The translations under genes and the position numbers were made by a program. From an uncultured Christensenellaceae bacterium (GTDB lineage: Bacteria > Bacillota > Clostridia > Christensenellales > Christensenellaceae), in contig CAKSBK010000008.1 of NCBI GenBank assembly GCA_934438035.1, positions 1-12,477 of the forward strand: 12,477 bases of DNA, written 5' to 3'. Shown here piece by piece: positions 6,487 through 12,477 of this stretch (position 1 is its first letter; each line of letters starts with the position of its first letter). The notes under the pieces were generated by a model. It saw nothing but the letters and a program-made list of their open reading frames with translations. It did no database searches and was not told the origin of the DNA.

Positions 6487-7845
6487 TCAATAATGCTCCT
6501 TAAAATAATCAAGCGTATCCCAAACCTGCGCACCAAGCAAATCGGGGCTGTCCTCTAAATATTTCGCCCTTCCGTACTTCATAGCCAGTCGGACATTCTG
6601 CTCAAAGCGGGTTTCTAAATCCAAATAGGCGTCAAGCTGCGGCGGCACATAGAATTCATACTGTTCTTGTGTTTGCTGAAAGGTCTTGTATAGCGTGACG
6701 TACATCGGGTCTGTCAAATTATCAATTGCGTCTTCAAGGTATAAATCAAAAGATTTCTGCTTTACCGGCATATATCCGAGTCTCGCAACAAACTCAACAT
6801 TCTTTTGGGAGTCAGTCAGCCATTTGAGAAAGGCAACGCAGGCTTTTTCACGCTCCGGCGTAGATTTGACCGTGCAAATCCCGGCGCCTCTTTGCATGAC
6901 CTTCTTTTCGCCGCCCTTAAACGCGGGAACCGGCATTGTAACAACTTCAATTTTCTCGCTGGTGTTGTCGGAATATGTAACCGTATCGGAAAAATACAGC
7001 ACGCTTGCCGATGAAGCGACTGACACTATTGCATCGCCGGTACGCAGAGGCTCTGTAGCATAGCCGCTCTCCAACCACACGCCGCCTGAAATGGCAGCTC
7101 TTGCATATGGTTCCCATACCTTTTCGTAGGTTTTATTAAAGGAAACGGTATCCTCCTCAAAAAAATCTTCTCTCAGAGATTCCACGCCTACTTGAAAATA
7201 GTCGAAATGAAAGTCATGAACAAAGAAGGCTTTGCCATCGTTCGGCGTGTCCTTCGTCAGTGCGTCAGTCCACTGCGCATACTTCTCCGCCAATGCAAAT
7301 AGTCCTTCCCATGTCTGAAGATCAGAGAGCTGCGCGCCGGTTTGCGCAGAAAAACGGTCAAAGGCCGTTTTGTTCACATAAAGAATTTCTGTGGATTTTG
7401 CTACCGGCAGCACCACCAGACGGTCATTTACAATCCCCTCTTCTATAAAGGCGGGAATAAATTCCCCAAGTTCCGTTTCAGAAAAATAATCGTTATAGTC
7501 CACCAATATCTCATCATCCGGCATTGCAAGTACAGTTTTGGGATATGAAACGAACATATCCGGCAGCTCCGACGCTCCGGGATCGTCATAGGCAGCTGCC
7601 AACACACCTTCATGTATGGTTTTGTTATTTGTAACACTTGTTACCTTAACATATATATTTTGCTGTTTTCCAACAGTATGGTTAAATTCATCGATTAGAT
7701 CGTTTAACGGCGAATCGGTCTGCGCGCCGTAAACATGCCACAGCGTCACCGTAACCGGTTCTGCGTTTTTCCGCCCACAGCCGCAGCAAAATATCGAAAC
7801 GGTAAATATCAGCACGGCTGATAGGATAGATTTCATATGTTTCAT
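6487..7845 (-). CDS. Orphan lipoprotein solute-binding protein (family 1 type)
   Basis: 452 residues. A signal peptide ends at FCCGC (Cys23), a slightly unusual but usable lipobox. The mature protein begins VTVTLWHVYG and carries features of extracellular family 1 solute-binding proteins (sugar/glycerol-phosphate type): an early SPLNDLIDEFN helix, ADLP-like ELPDMFVSYP, PVAKSTEILYVNKTAFD and a late FLKWLTDSQKNVEFVARLGYMPV block. The expected neighbours, two permeases and an ATPase, are absent; instead it lies between a pseudo-receiver gene and a membrane-bound regulator gene. It may deliver a ligand to that regulator's Cache domain, or serve a transporter encoded elsewhere. The first ATG is used; only a weak CGGA site precedes it. 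Confidence 0.9.
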   Translation of the reverse strand: MKHMKSILSAVLIFTVSIFCCGCGRKNAEPVTVTLWHVYGAQTDSPLNDLIDEFNHTVGKQQNIYVKVTSVTNNKTIHEGVLAAAYDDPGASELPDMFVSYPKTVLAMPDDEILVDYNDYFSETELGEFIPAFIEEGIVNDRLVVLPVAKSTEILYVNKTAFDRFSAQTGAQLSDLQTWEGLFALAEKYAQWTDALTKDTPNDGKAFFVHDFHFDYFQVGVESLREDFFEEDTVSFNKTYEKVWEPYARAAISGGVWLESGYATEPLRTGDAIVSVASSASVLYFSDTVTYSDNTSEKIEVVTMPVPAFKGGEKKVMQRGAGICTVKSTPEREKACVAFLKWLTDSQKNVEFVARLGYMPVKQKSFDLYLEDAIDNLTDPMYVTLYKTFQQTQEQYEFYVPPQLDAYLDLETRFEQNVRLAMKYGRAKYLEDSPDLLGAQVWDTLDYFKEHY

Positions 7846-7863
7846 GATATTATTCCGGATATT

Positions 7864-8223
7864 CTATAACGTATCAATTACGGCTGACAGGTATGCCGCC
7901 GAAACCGAACCGTAAAGAAACTGGTCGATGATTCCGTTCTTCTTTGCCTGCCTGATTTGCTTTGCCGTTTCTTTCTCAGAATTTTCGTCTACAACCAGGA
8001 CAACCTTGCAATCCGGATTCGCAGTCTTAAGCATATCGCGTATTTTTAACCGTTCCTCAAGGTTATAGGGCGCAAAGCCCGAAACCTCCATCAGTACAAT
8101 AGAGGCAATTTTCCTATACTGTTCGATTTCGTTTGGAGTATAGACCTTTTCCACCTTTAAATCATTTTCTTTATCACTTTGCAAAGCTTGTGCCACTGCG
8201 TCAGCAAAAATATAGTCCTTCAT
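7864..8223 (-). CDS. Stand-alone pseudo-receiver domain protein
   Basis: 119 residues from the ATG at 8221-8223. I reject a longer version starting at 8307, because that start lies in the upstream palindrome and adds a non-receiver segment. The sequence follows a CheY-like order: KDYIFADAV (strand 1), IASIVLMEVSG (strand 3), CKVVLVVDEN (strand 4) and IDQFLYGSV (strand 5). The phospho-acceptor Asp is replaced by Glu46, only one acidic-pocket residue remains (Asp8), and the conserved Lys of strand 5 is absent. Phosphorylation is therefore unlikely and Glu46 could mimic a phosphorylated state. There is no output domain. It is the first gene of the unit with the solute-binding protein and the membrane regulator (18 nt gap). 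A weak GGTGG site precedes the start. Confidence 0.75.
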   Translation of the reverse strand: MKDYIFADAVAQALQSDKENDLKVEKVYTPNEIEQYRKIASIVLMEVSGFAPYNLEERLKIRDMLKTANPDCKVVLVVDENSEKETAKQIRQAKKNGIIDQFLYGSVSAAYLSAVIDTL

Positions 8224-8277
8224 GTTTACAATTACCCACCGCAAAATAGTCACCAACCTTTTAGCACGAATTATCAG

Positions 8278-8301
8278 ATTAAAAACTGACAAACAATATT
8301 T
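8278..8301 (-). promoter_or_regulatory. Possible promoter of the pseudo-receiver unit
   Basis: The terminator at 8361-8390 implies that this unit has its own promoter in 8224-8360. On the minus strand a TTGATT (within the palindrome, 8309-8314) and a TTTAAT about 18 bp further on are the best pair I see. A TATAAT further upstream (about 8315-8322) has no good -35 partner. The exact site is uncertain. Confidence 0.25.
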
Positions 8302-8315
8302 AATCAATTTGATTA
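8301..8315. promoter_or_regulatory. 15-bp perfect palindrome in the promoter region
   Basis: TAATCAA at 8301-8307 and TTGATTA at 8309-8315 are exact inverted copies around a single central T. It lies about 80-95 nt upstream of the pseudo-receiver ATG, where a dimeric regulator could bind. The surroundings are very AT-rich, which raises the chance of a coincidental dyad. Confidence 0.4.
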
Positions 8316-8360
8316 TATATATATTTCAAAAAAGTTTCCCTATCAGAATTAATAGTTTTG

Positions 8361-8390
8361 TAAAAAAACATCCCCGTCAAAAGACAGGGA
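8361..8390 (-). terminator. Rho-independent terminator after the response regulator gene
   Basis: In minus-strand RNA, bases 8390-8383 and 8378-8371 form an 8-bp GC-rich stem (UCCCUGUC/GACGGGGA, one G-U pair) with a UUUU loop. It is followed by UG and a U7 run (A7 at 8362-8368). It begins 27 nt past the response regulator stop. It separates the kinase unit from the pseudo-receiver unit. Confidence 0.85.
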
Positions 8391-8416
8391 CGAATTGTGA
8401 GTTCTTATATTTTCTT

Positions 8417-9040
8417 TTACAGCCTGGGAACGATAAAATCCTTATTTATAAGATCGGCAATCAGTTTGACTCGGTTTTCATAACCGGTCTTTTGCAAAAG
8501 CTGCGTAACATGGTAACGGACTGCCGATACGCTCACACACAATTTTTCGGCAATCGCTTGATCGGTGTTTCCTTCCGCCATTAAGCGCAGCACTTCCAGC
8601 TCCCGATCGGAAATCTCCGCCGAAGCCATATTGCCAATCCTAACAAGTGGCGTTTTGTCGGGATAAATATTCTCGCCGTTCATAGTTCGATCCATTACAT
8701 CGAGAAGCTCTTCTCCTTCGATTTCCTTATACCAAAAGCTGTCTGCCTTAGCCGCTCTTGCCCTGTCAAGCAGGTCAACGGTGGTCATTCCGGTAACAAT
8801 AATTACCTTGATTTTCGGAAAATGCCTTTTAATAACGGCAGTTGCCTCAATCCCATTCTCATTGTTTGCAGTACAGACATCCATAAGGACTAAATCGATA
8901 TTGTTTTGCATACAGAGCATTTCCGCCATGCCTGCGCTGGCCGTCTGCGCCGCAAGTTCATATCGGTCGGAGTCTTTCATATAACCAATGATACTGTCAC
9001 GGGACATTTTCCTGTCCTCTACAAGAAGTACTTTTATCAT
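8417..9040 (-). CDS. NarL/FixJ-type response regulator
   Basis: 207 residues. The N-terminal receiver (about 1-122) has the acidic pair Glu8-Asp9, the phospho-acceptor Asp54 in LVLMDV, Thr83 in IIVTGM and the conserved Lys105 in FWYKE, so it looks fully functional. The C-terminal LuxR/GerE helix-turn-helix (about 143-205) is ISDRELEVLRLMAEG, QAIAEKLCVSVSAVRYHVTQLLQKT, typical of the NarL family. It is a cytoplasmic DNA-binding regulator. Its ATG overlaps the kinase stop by four bases (ATGA) with a GGGGGGAG site just upstream, so the pair is translationally coupled and the kinase is its probable partner. A terminator follows. Confidence 0.95.
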   Translation of the reverse strand: MIKVLLVEDRKMSRDSIIGYMKDSDRYELAAQTASAGMAEMLCMQNNIDLVLMDVCTANNENGIEATAVIKRHFPKIKVIIVTGMTTVDLLDRARAAKADSFWYKEIEGEELLDVMDRTMNGENIYPDKTPLVRIGNMASAEISDRELEVLRLMAEGNTDQAIAEKLCVSVSAVRYHVTQLLQKTGYENRVKLIADLINKDFIVPRL

Positions 9041-10032
9041 ATTGCTCCCCCCTTTCCCGGAAGAACGATTTCAAGCCTAAATTCAGGGGCGCTTATCACT
9101 CTCATGATTCCGCCTGCGCTTTCTATACGGCGTCTAAGAGCGCTAAGTCCGCCGCCCTCTGTAATCTCTCCCTCCGGAATTTTTCCGTTATTGGTAATCA
9201 CTGCGGTAAGATCGGCGTCTGTTCTTATCAATTCCAGCGTCATTTCACTTCCCTTTGCGTGGCGCACCGTATTTACTGCACATTCACGCACGGCTGAAGT
9301 AAGCAGATGAACAATACATCCTTTCTTCGGAAACTCCCCTTTAATATTAAGCGCTACGCCAATACCCGCAATCACCTCTGTTAGCTGTGTAAGCATTTTA
9401 TCAGGATCAAGGTTTTCCTCGGGGTCGTCTGCGGGTACTCCAAGGGTCTCGGTAACTTTTTCCCAACGTTTTTCAATGCTTTTAAGACTGTCAAGCGAAA
9501 CGTCCTTCTTTGCAATCAAATTACGAGTAAGCCCAAGCAGCTCTCCCATCTCATCATGGACACGTGTTTTAACGGCAAAATTTTCTTCCTCGCGCACAAT
9601 ATGGTCGAGTTCGGCATAGAGCGTTTTTGCACGACCGTTCAATTCCTCAAGCCGTCTGTTTTGCCGCTCAAGCTCCTTTTCCTTCTCGTAAAGCGCCGTT
9701 ACATTAACGGCTTGCACCTGCGTATAGCCGTTACCGTCCGTATCGGTGATATAACTCTCGGAAAACTTCCACACCTCGCCCGACGGAAAACGAAAAACAT
9801 TTGTATCTGCGCTCACGGTTTCAACTAACCTTTGAGGATTAGCCATTGCGTCCCGCAGTTCGGAAATATACTGCAAATCTTTTCCGAGCATGATGTGACA
9901 AAGACGATACATCTGTTTATTACACAACACCAACAACCCGTTTTCATCTATAAAGCAAATGCCGCTCGGCAGATTATCTATGCTCTCTTTTACAGAGTTT
10001 CTGTCTATCTTATCTTTGTGAAACAATTTCAT
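9037..10032 (-). CDS. Soluble PAS-histidine kinase (NarL-partner type)
   Basis: 331 residues without signal peptide or membrane segment. A PAS-like domain (about 14-112, SGICFIDENGLLVLCNKQM) is followed by a coiled coil (about 113-150). The phospho-acceptor box KTRVHDEMGELLG has His159, as in HPK7/NarX-type kinases. The ATP-binding part has the N box RECAVNTVRHA (Asn254, His258), an NNG in place of the usual DxG motif (281-283) and a GGGLSALRRRIESAGG G box (293-308). It is a cytoplasmic sensor kinase that should phosphorylate the response regulator encoded just downstream. The start overlaps the stop of the 7TM gene in an ATGA with GGAGG nine bases upstream. Lacking its own membrane anchor, it may work with the 7TM protein. 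Confidence 0.9.
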   Translation of the reverse strand: MKLFHKDKIDRNSVKESIDNLPSGICFIDENGLLVLCNKQMYRLCHIMLGKDLQYISELRDAMANPQRLVETVSADTNVFRFPSGEVWKFSESYITDTDGNGYTQVQAVNVTALYEKEKELERQNRRLEELNGRAKTLYAELDHIVREEENFAVKTRVHDEMGELLGLTRNLIAKKDVSLDSLKSIEKRWEKVTETLGVPADDPEENLDPDKMLTQLTEVIAGIGVALNIKGEFPKKGCIVHLLTSAVRECAVNTVRHAKGSEMTLELIRTDADLTAVITNNGKIPEGEITEGGGLSALRRRIESAGGIMRVISAPEFRLEIVLPGKGGAI

Positions 10033-11696
10033 ACTGTTTCACCTCCACGGGAAATCGTCAGTTCGCAATACCATACGTCATCCTCATTTATAACCGAAGC
10101 GTTTTCAAATTCGTTCAACAGCATTTTCATATCGGTATTACATGAAATGACAAGCGTAATACGTAAAGCGTCAGCAGTGCCTGCCGCAAATACAGTCATA
10201 TCCGTAAGGGTATCTAAGGATAGCTCTACAACCGCCTCATAGAAATCAAAAAGCGTTCCTGCCGTGCTGAAAGGCAATTCTCCTGACAGTTTAAAACATA
10301 AGGCGCAGGTTACGCCGTACAGGCGCAGATTGGATTCCGATTCTCTCAAGCATAAATGAAGTTCCTCCGATGGAATTTTCCCCAAATTATCAGCAAGCAT
10401 AATCAGATTGCTGCGCCGTTTCAAATATGCGCCTATAACCGACAGCTTGCCAAGCGCTCGTTTCGCTTCGTCATCCGTCTGTGCCGTCTGCAATTTCTTT
10501 GCTTCATTTTTAATCGTCGCAATATGCGGCCTTATCGTTTCTTGCACTCTTTCAAAAAGGCGTTTTTGTTCCTCCAGTCTTTTTCTGCGGCGTTTCTGTT
10601 TATTCTCTTCTTCTAAAAGACCTCCGTAGGTTTTCAACTCTTCCCTTATACCCGAAAGCTCACCGATTACCGTGAGCATGGTAGAAATATCCTCCTGCCA
10701 ATACACATAACCGCCGGAAATCGGCTCCGCGCAAAGACGAATACCGTTATCTAAAATAACGGCGTCTGCCTTTGCCCTCTCCAAAATATGCTTCTCGACC
10801 GACTTTGCATTTTCAGCCGCATAGCAAACATTAAAATCTTTATCTGTAATCTGCGCCGCAACGGTTGAGCTTCGGAACATTTCAACATACCTGCTGTTAG
10901 ACTGAATCAGACCGCACTGGATACAGCATTCGAAAACCATCGCAGTTAAAACGCAATACACCGCCGTAATATCTCCCAAAAAAGGCTCTATTACCGGCCA
11001 TACGGTAACGCTGAGTATTCCGTACGCAATCATGAGCAAAAAGGGAACCATAGGAAGCCATAGTAATTTTTTGCTGTATGGGATACGGCATTTTCGTACA
11101 ATTATTCCAAAGGCAAAGACGGCGCATACCGCTATTAAGACCAATATCACCCAATAAACCGTCTCATAATTGTAATGACTATCCGTGTGAATCGGGTATT
11201 CTGAGGGAAATGAAAAAACCATATGATGAAAGTCGTTTGTCAACACAATTAAAACAAGAAGGATTGTCGGTATCCAAATTAAACGCAACGGCAAAGGCGT
11301 GCGGTATTGCTCCGGCTTTCCGAGTGAAATTGCGGCAAGCAGCGACAACATAGGAATCATAAGCATCGGTATGTAGTAAGAATACCATATAAAACGGGTA
11401 AGAGCAGGCGTCTTCTCCGCCGTAATAAAGTTAAATTTAATCGTTCGCAGCAAAAACCAGAACACTATTAAGCCTACGATTCCGATCATATAACGACGAA
11501 GCTGTACCTGAATGATACGCCGTTTAAGCAAAACGCCCCAAGCGGTAAACAAAAACAGATAAATAGCCGAACGAATCAGCCCTATGAGCAGCGTATAAAA
11601 ACCGCTGACATTTACCACACGACAGATAAAGGCGCATGCAATTAATACAGCCGCAGTAACTGCCGCCCGTTTGTCTTTGTTATTCAGTTTTGCTAT
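10029..11696 (-). CDS. 7TM sensor protein with degenerate kinase-like C-terminus
   Basis: About 555 residues if translation starts at the AUA codon 11694-11696, nine bases after GGGAGG; the frame stays open to a TTG at 11804 that has no ribosome binding site. Seven or eight membrane helices fill the N-terminal 260 residues. They include LTNDFHHMVFSFP, a hallmark I associate with the histidine-kinase N-terminal 7TM domain. A PAS-like stretch (SSTVAAQITDKDFNVCYAA), a strongly charged coiled coil (EEENKQKRRRKRLEEQKRLF) and a kinase-like region (RPHIATIKN, YEAVVELSLDTLTD) follow. The N and G boxes needed for ATP binding are not recognisable, so it is probably a pseudokinase that senses at the membrane and controls the coupled soluble kinase. 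Its stop overlaps the kinase start (ATGA). Confidence 0.8.
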   Translation of the reverse strand: MAKLNNKDKRAAVTAAVLIACAFICRVVNVSGFYTLLIGLIRSAIYLFLFTAWGVLLKRRIIQVQLRRYMIGIVGLIVFWFLLRTIKFNFITAEKTPALTRFIWYSYYIPMLMIPMLSLLAAISLGKPEQYRTPLPLRLIWIPTILLVLIVLTNDFHHMVFSFPSEYPIHTDSHYNYETVYWVILVLIAVCAVFAFGIIVRKCRIPYSKKLLWLPMVPFLLMIAYGILSVTVWPVIEPFLGDITAVYCVLTAMVFECCIQCGLIQSNSRYVEMFRSSTVAAQITDKDFNVCYAAENAKSVEKHILERAKADAVILDNGIRLCAEPISGGYVYWQEDISTMLTVIGELSGIREELKTYGGLLEEENKQKRRRKRLEEQKRLFERVQETIRPHIATIKNEAKKLQTAQTDDEAKRALGKLSVIGAYLKRRSNLIMLADNLGKIPSEELHLCLRESESNLRLYGVTCALCFKLSGELPFSTAGTLFDFYEAVVELSLDTLTDMTVFAAGTADALRITLVISCNTDMKMLLNEFENASVINEDDVWYCELTISRGGETV

Positions 11697-11704
11697 TTTG
11701 CCGC

Positions 11705-11711
11705 ACCTCCC
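11705..11711 (-). promoter_or_regulatory. Strong ribosome binding site without an ATG/GTG/TTG start
   Basis: On the minus strand GGGAGGT sits at 11711-11705. The codon at the right distance in the long open frame is AUA (11694-11696); the next possible start, CUG at 11685-11687, is 18 nt away. A GTG overlapping the site opens only eight codons in another frame. This decides where the 7TM gene begins. Confidence 0.6.
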
Positions 11712-11761
11712 GTCTGTAATTTTTAGCCGGCAAGAGGTTATTATTGTATATGTGGAATAGA

Positions 11762-11786
11762 TATGACAGGGATATACTCTGTCATA
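11762..11786. promoter_or_regulatory. Dyad TATGACAG/CTGTCATA in the leader of the 7TM gene
   Basis: TATGACAG (11762-11769) and its inverted copy (11779-11786) surround a 9-bp centre, 25 bp in all. A third copy lies at 11912-11919. The dyad is about 35-60 nt downstream of the expected start of the 7TM transcript. It could be an operator or an RNA hairpin. A short T5 on the plus side also allows a weak terminator. Confidence 0.5.
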
Positions 11787-11826
11787 ATTTTTGTATCGAG
11801 ACAATCGCCCGCTCTTGCATACAATT

Positions 11827-11855
11827 ATTATATATACTATTTATAGCATACACAA
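11827..11855 (-). promoter_or_regulatory. Promoter of the 7TM-kinase-regulator unit
   Basis: On the minus strand TTGTGT (11850-11855) and a perfect TATAAT (11827-11832) are 17 bp apart. Transcription would start near 11820, giving a leader of about 120 nt that carries the TATGACAG dyad and the strong ribosome binding site. Confidence 0.7.
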
Positions 11856-11872
11856 ACGCAAAACGCCATAGT

Positions 11873-11903
11873 TTGCCGGATGATTTAAATCTTTTGCTAT
11901 AAT
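11873..11903 (+). promoter_or_regulatory. Plus-strand promoter with extended -10
   Basis: TGCTATAAT at 11895-11903 is a perfect extended -10. The -35 TTGCCG (11873-11878) matches four of six at a 19-bp spacing, acceptable when the -10 is extended. Transcription would start near 11910, next to the third TATGACAG copy, and run away from the 7TM gene. No protein gene lies downstream before tRNA-Val. Confidence 0.55.
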
Positions 11904-11909
11904 GATTTC

Positions 11910-12066
11910 CTTATGACAGAAAGGTGTTTGACAGCTATCCGACGCGTTAAACACATTATATTAAATTCTTTTTTATTTAAAAATTTTACTATATAACGGA
12001 ATTAACGGCAGACTGCCGGCGCAAAGGCTTTCACCTTTTACAGCGCATGCATGCGTCCTGTTTTTT
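11910..12066 (+). ncRNA. Candidate small RNA
   Basis: The stretch lies between the extended -10 promoter and a terminator-like hairpin. It contains a perfect CGGCAG/CTGCCG hairpin sequence around A12012 and an AAAGG/CCTTT hairpin (about 12023-12038). The only ORF near the expected 5' end is 27 codons from the ATG at 11913, with no ribosome binding site. It does not match 6S RNA, RNase P, SRP RNA or tmRNA motifs that I know. An RNA running on to the terminator at 12263-12301 is also possible. Confidence 0.35.
12040..12066 (+). terminator. Possible terminator of the small plus-strand transcript
   Basis: The 12-bp palindrome CGCATGCATGCG (12044-12055) lies inside an outer ACAG/CTGT pairing (12040-12043 with 12058-12061, two-base bulge). 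A T6 run (12061-12066) follows at once. Stem plus T tract is the layout of an intrinsic terminator, although the inner loop is tight. Confidence 0.45.
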
Positions 12067-12262
12067 CATTTTATTGCTTTAATCGGTCTAACGGCGGGGC
12101 TTTTACGTCAATACTTTTCATTTACAATACATATCTTATTTAGGCTACGGCAGTTGCTTATGATTTTTAAACTATTTGATATTTAATAGCATAATTTCCT
12201 TAATAGAGCGTTAACATCTTTAAATCGGAAGAGCTTATCTTCAAATTCCGATAGCCGTGACG
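12067..12262. other. Noncoding AT-rich stretch
   Basis: No supported gene is visible on either strand. One small dyad is present, ATCGGAA/TTCCGAT (about 12223-12252), just before the strong terminator. It may be the 3' part of a longer plus-strand transcript. Confidence 0.4.
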
Positions 12263-12301
12263 AAAACAGGCAAGCGTTATTGGCTTCTTGCCTGTTTTTA
12301 T
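12263..12301 (+). terminator. Strong intrinsic terminator
   Basis: AAAACAGGCAAG (12263-12274) and CTTGCCTGTTTT (12287-12298) form a 12-bp perfect stem with a 12-nt loop, followed by T-rich DNA on the plus strand. On the minus strand only four T follow the stem. It implies plus-strand transcription through the region to the left, or insulation of the tRNA-Val promoter. Confidence 0.8.
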
Positions 12302-12376
12302 TTTACAAATTTCCTTTCCGTATGAAATTCATGCTTGCAAAAATGATAATTTTTATAATCTTTGCATTAAAAATAC

Positions 12377-12405
12377 TTGACAAATATCTTAACGCAATAT
12401 ATAAT
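12377..12405 (+). promoter_or_regulatory. Consensus promoter of tRNA-Val
   Basis: TTGACA (12377-12382) and TATAAT (12400-12405) are both perfect consensus hexamers separated by exactly 17 bp. Transcription would begin about 12412, only about five bases before the mature tRNA. This is what a strong stable-RNA promoter looks like. Confidence 0.95.
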
Positions 12406-12416
12406 AAATAACTGTC

Positions 12417-12477
12417 GGGAGCATAGCTCAGCTGGGAGAGCATCTGCCTTACAAGCAGAGGGTCACAGGTTCGAGCC
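12417..12477 (+). tRNA. tRNA-Val(TAC), 3' end cut off by the window edge
   Basis: The acceptor 5' strand GGGAGCA is at 12417-12423, TA at 12424-12425, and the D arm GCTC/GAGC follows. The anticodon stem TCTGC/GCAGA encloses CTTACAA, giving anticodon TAC (Val). The T arm with GGTTCGAGCC is reached, but the 3' acceptor strand lies beyond the window. It may be the first gene of a tRNA cluster. Confidence 0.95.

Noticed and set aside
8224..8307. N-terminal extension of the pseudo-receiver by 28 residues
   Set aside because: The extended start falls inside the palindrome at 8301-8315 and adds residues that do not belong to a receiver fold, whereas the ATG at 8221-8223 begins exactly at strand 1.
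8222..8584. Plus-strand ORF of 120 codons across the intergenic region and the response regulator gene
   Set aside because: It runs through a minus-strand terminator and the helix-turn-helix coding region and has no ribosome binding site or recognisable domain.
11697..11804. N-terminal extension of the 7TM protein from the TTG at 11804
   Set aside because: No ribosome binding site precedes the TTG, the segment contains the TATGACAG dyad and the real ribosome binding site, and its composition is unlike the rest of the protein.
11910..12301. 6S RNA, RNase P RNA, SRP RNA or tmRNA
   Set aside because: None of the conserved sequence blocks of these RNAs that I know could be found, so the region is kept only as a candidate RNA of unknown type.
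1..12477. Genomic island integrated at a tRNA gene
   Set aside because: The window is bounded by tRNA genes, but I found no second copy of the tRNA-Arg 3' end, no integrase, no transposase and no insertion sequence ends.
1..12477. CRISPR array
   Set aside because: No regularly spaced repeat of 23-40 bases is present anywhere in the window.

Overview
The window is a moderately AT-rich stretch from a low-GC Gram-positive bacterium, most likely a gut Clostridia relative (Oscillospiraceae/Ruminococcaceae-like). The grounds are strong AGGAGG-type ribosome binding sites, sigma-A-type promoters, lipoboxes, a DUF4428-type zinc-finger protein and a DUF6935-like protein. This placement is an inference from gene content; I could not run a search. 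The window opens inside a tRNA-Arg(CCT) gene and closes inside a tRNA-Val(TAC) gene. Every convincing protein gene between them lies on the minus strand.

Layout from left to right: (1) 1-120, the 3' part of tRNA-Arg and its terminator. (2) 121-670, noncoding DNA with two further terminator-like hairpins where minus-strand transcription would end. (3) 671-4635, a minus-strand run of small poorly known genes. Read 5'->3' on the minus strand these are a multi-CxxC zinc protein, a small lipoprotein, a 50-residue hydrophobic ORF that may be frameshifted, a DUF6935-like protein, a lipoprotein with a duplicated domain, a charged helical protein and a DUF4428-type protein. (4) 4636-4878, an intergenic region with a candidate promoter, an inverted repeat over it and a 21-bp-phased direct repeat. 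(5) 4879-8223, a transcription unit encoding a stand-alone pseudo-receiver, a lipoprotein solute-binding protein and a membrane-anchored LuxR-type transcription factor with an extracytoplasmic Cache-like sensor. (6) 8224-8416, a terminator for the upstream unit plus the 5' region of the pseudo-receiver unit, with a 15-bp palindrome. (7) 8417-about 11696, a translationally coupled three-gene unit: a 7TM sensor with a degenerate kinase-like tail, a PAS-histidine kinase and a NarL-type response regulator. (8) About 11700-12416, a promoter-rich noncoding region with three copies of an 8-mer and a candidate plus-strand small transcript, then the consensus promoter of tRNA-Val.

The most interesting content is the 4879-11696 signalling island. 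Six sensory and regulatory genes sit in two adjacent transcription units with no transporter permease and no enzyme beside them. My reading is that the 7TM protein and the soluble PAS kinase form one membrane signalling complex feeding the response regulator. The orphan solute-binding lipoprotein would present a ligand to the Cache domain of the membrane-anchored LuxR protein, with the pseudo-receiver as a modulatory partner. The co-occurrence and the domain features are visible in the sequence; the wiring is inference.
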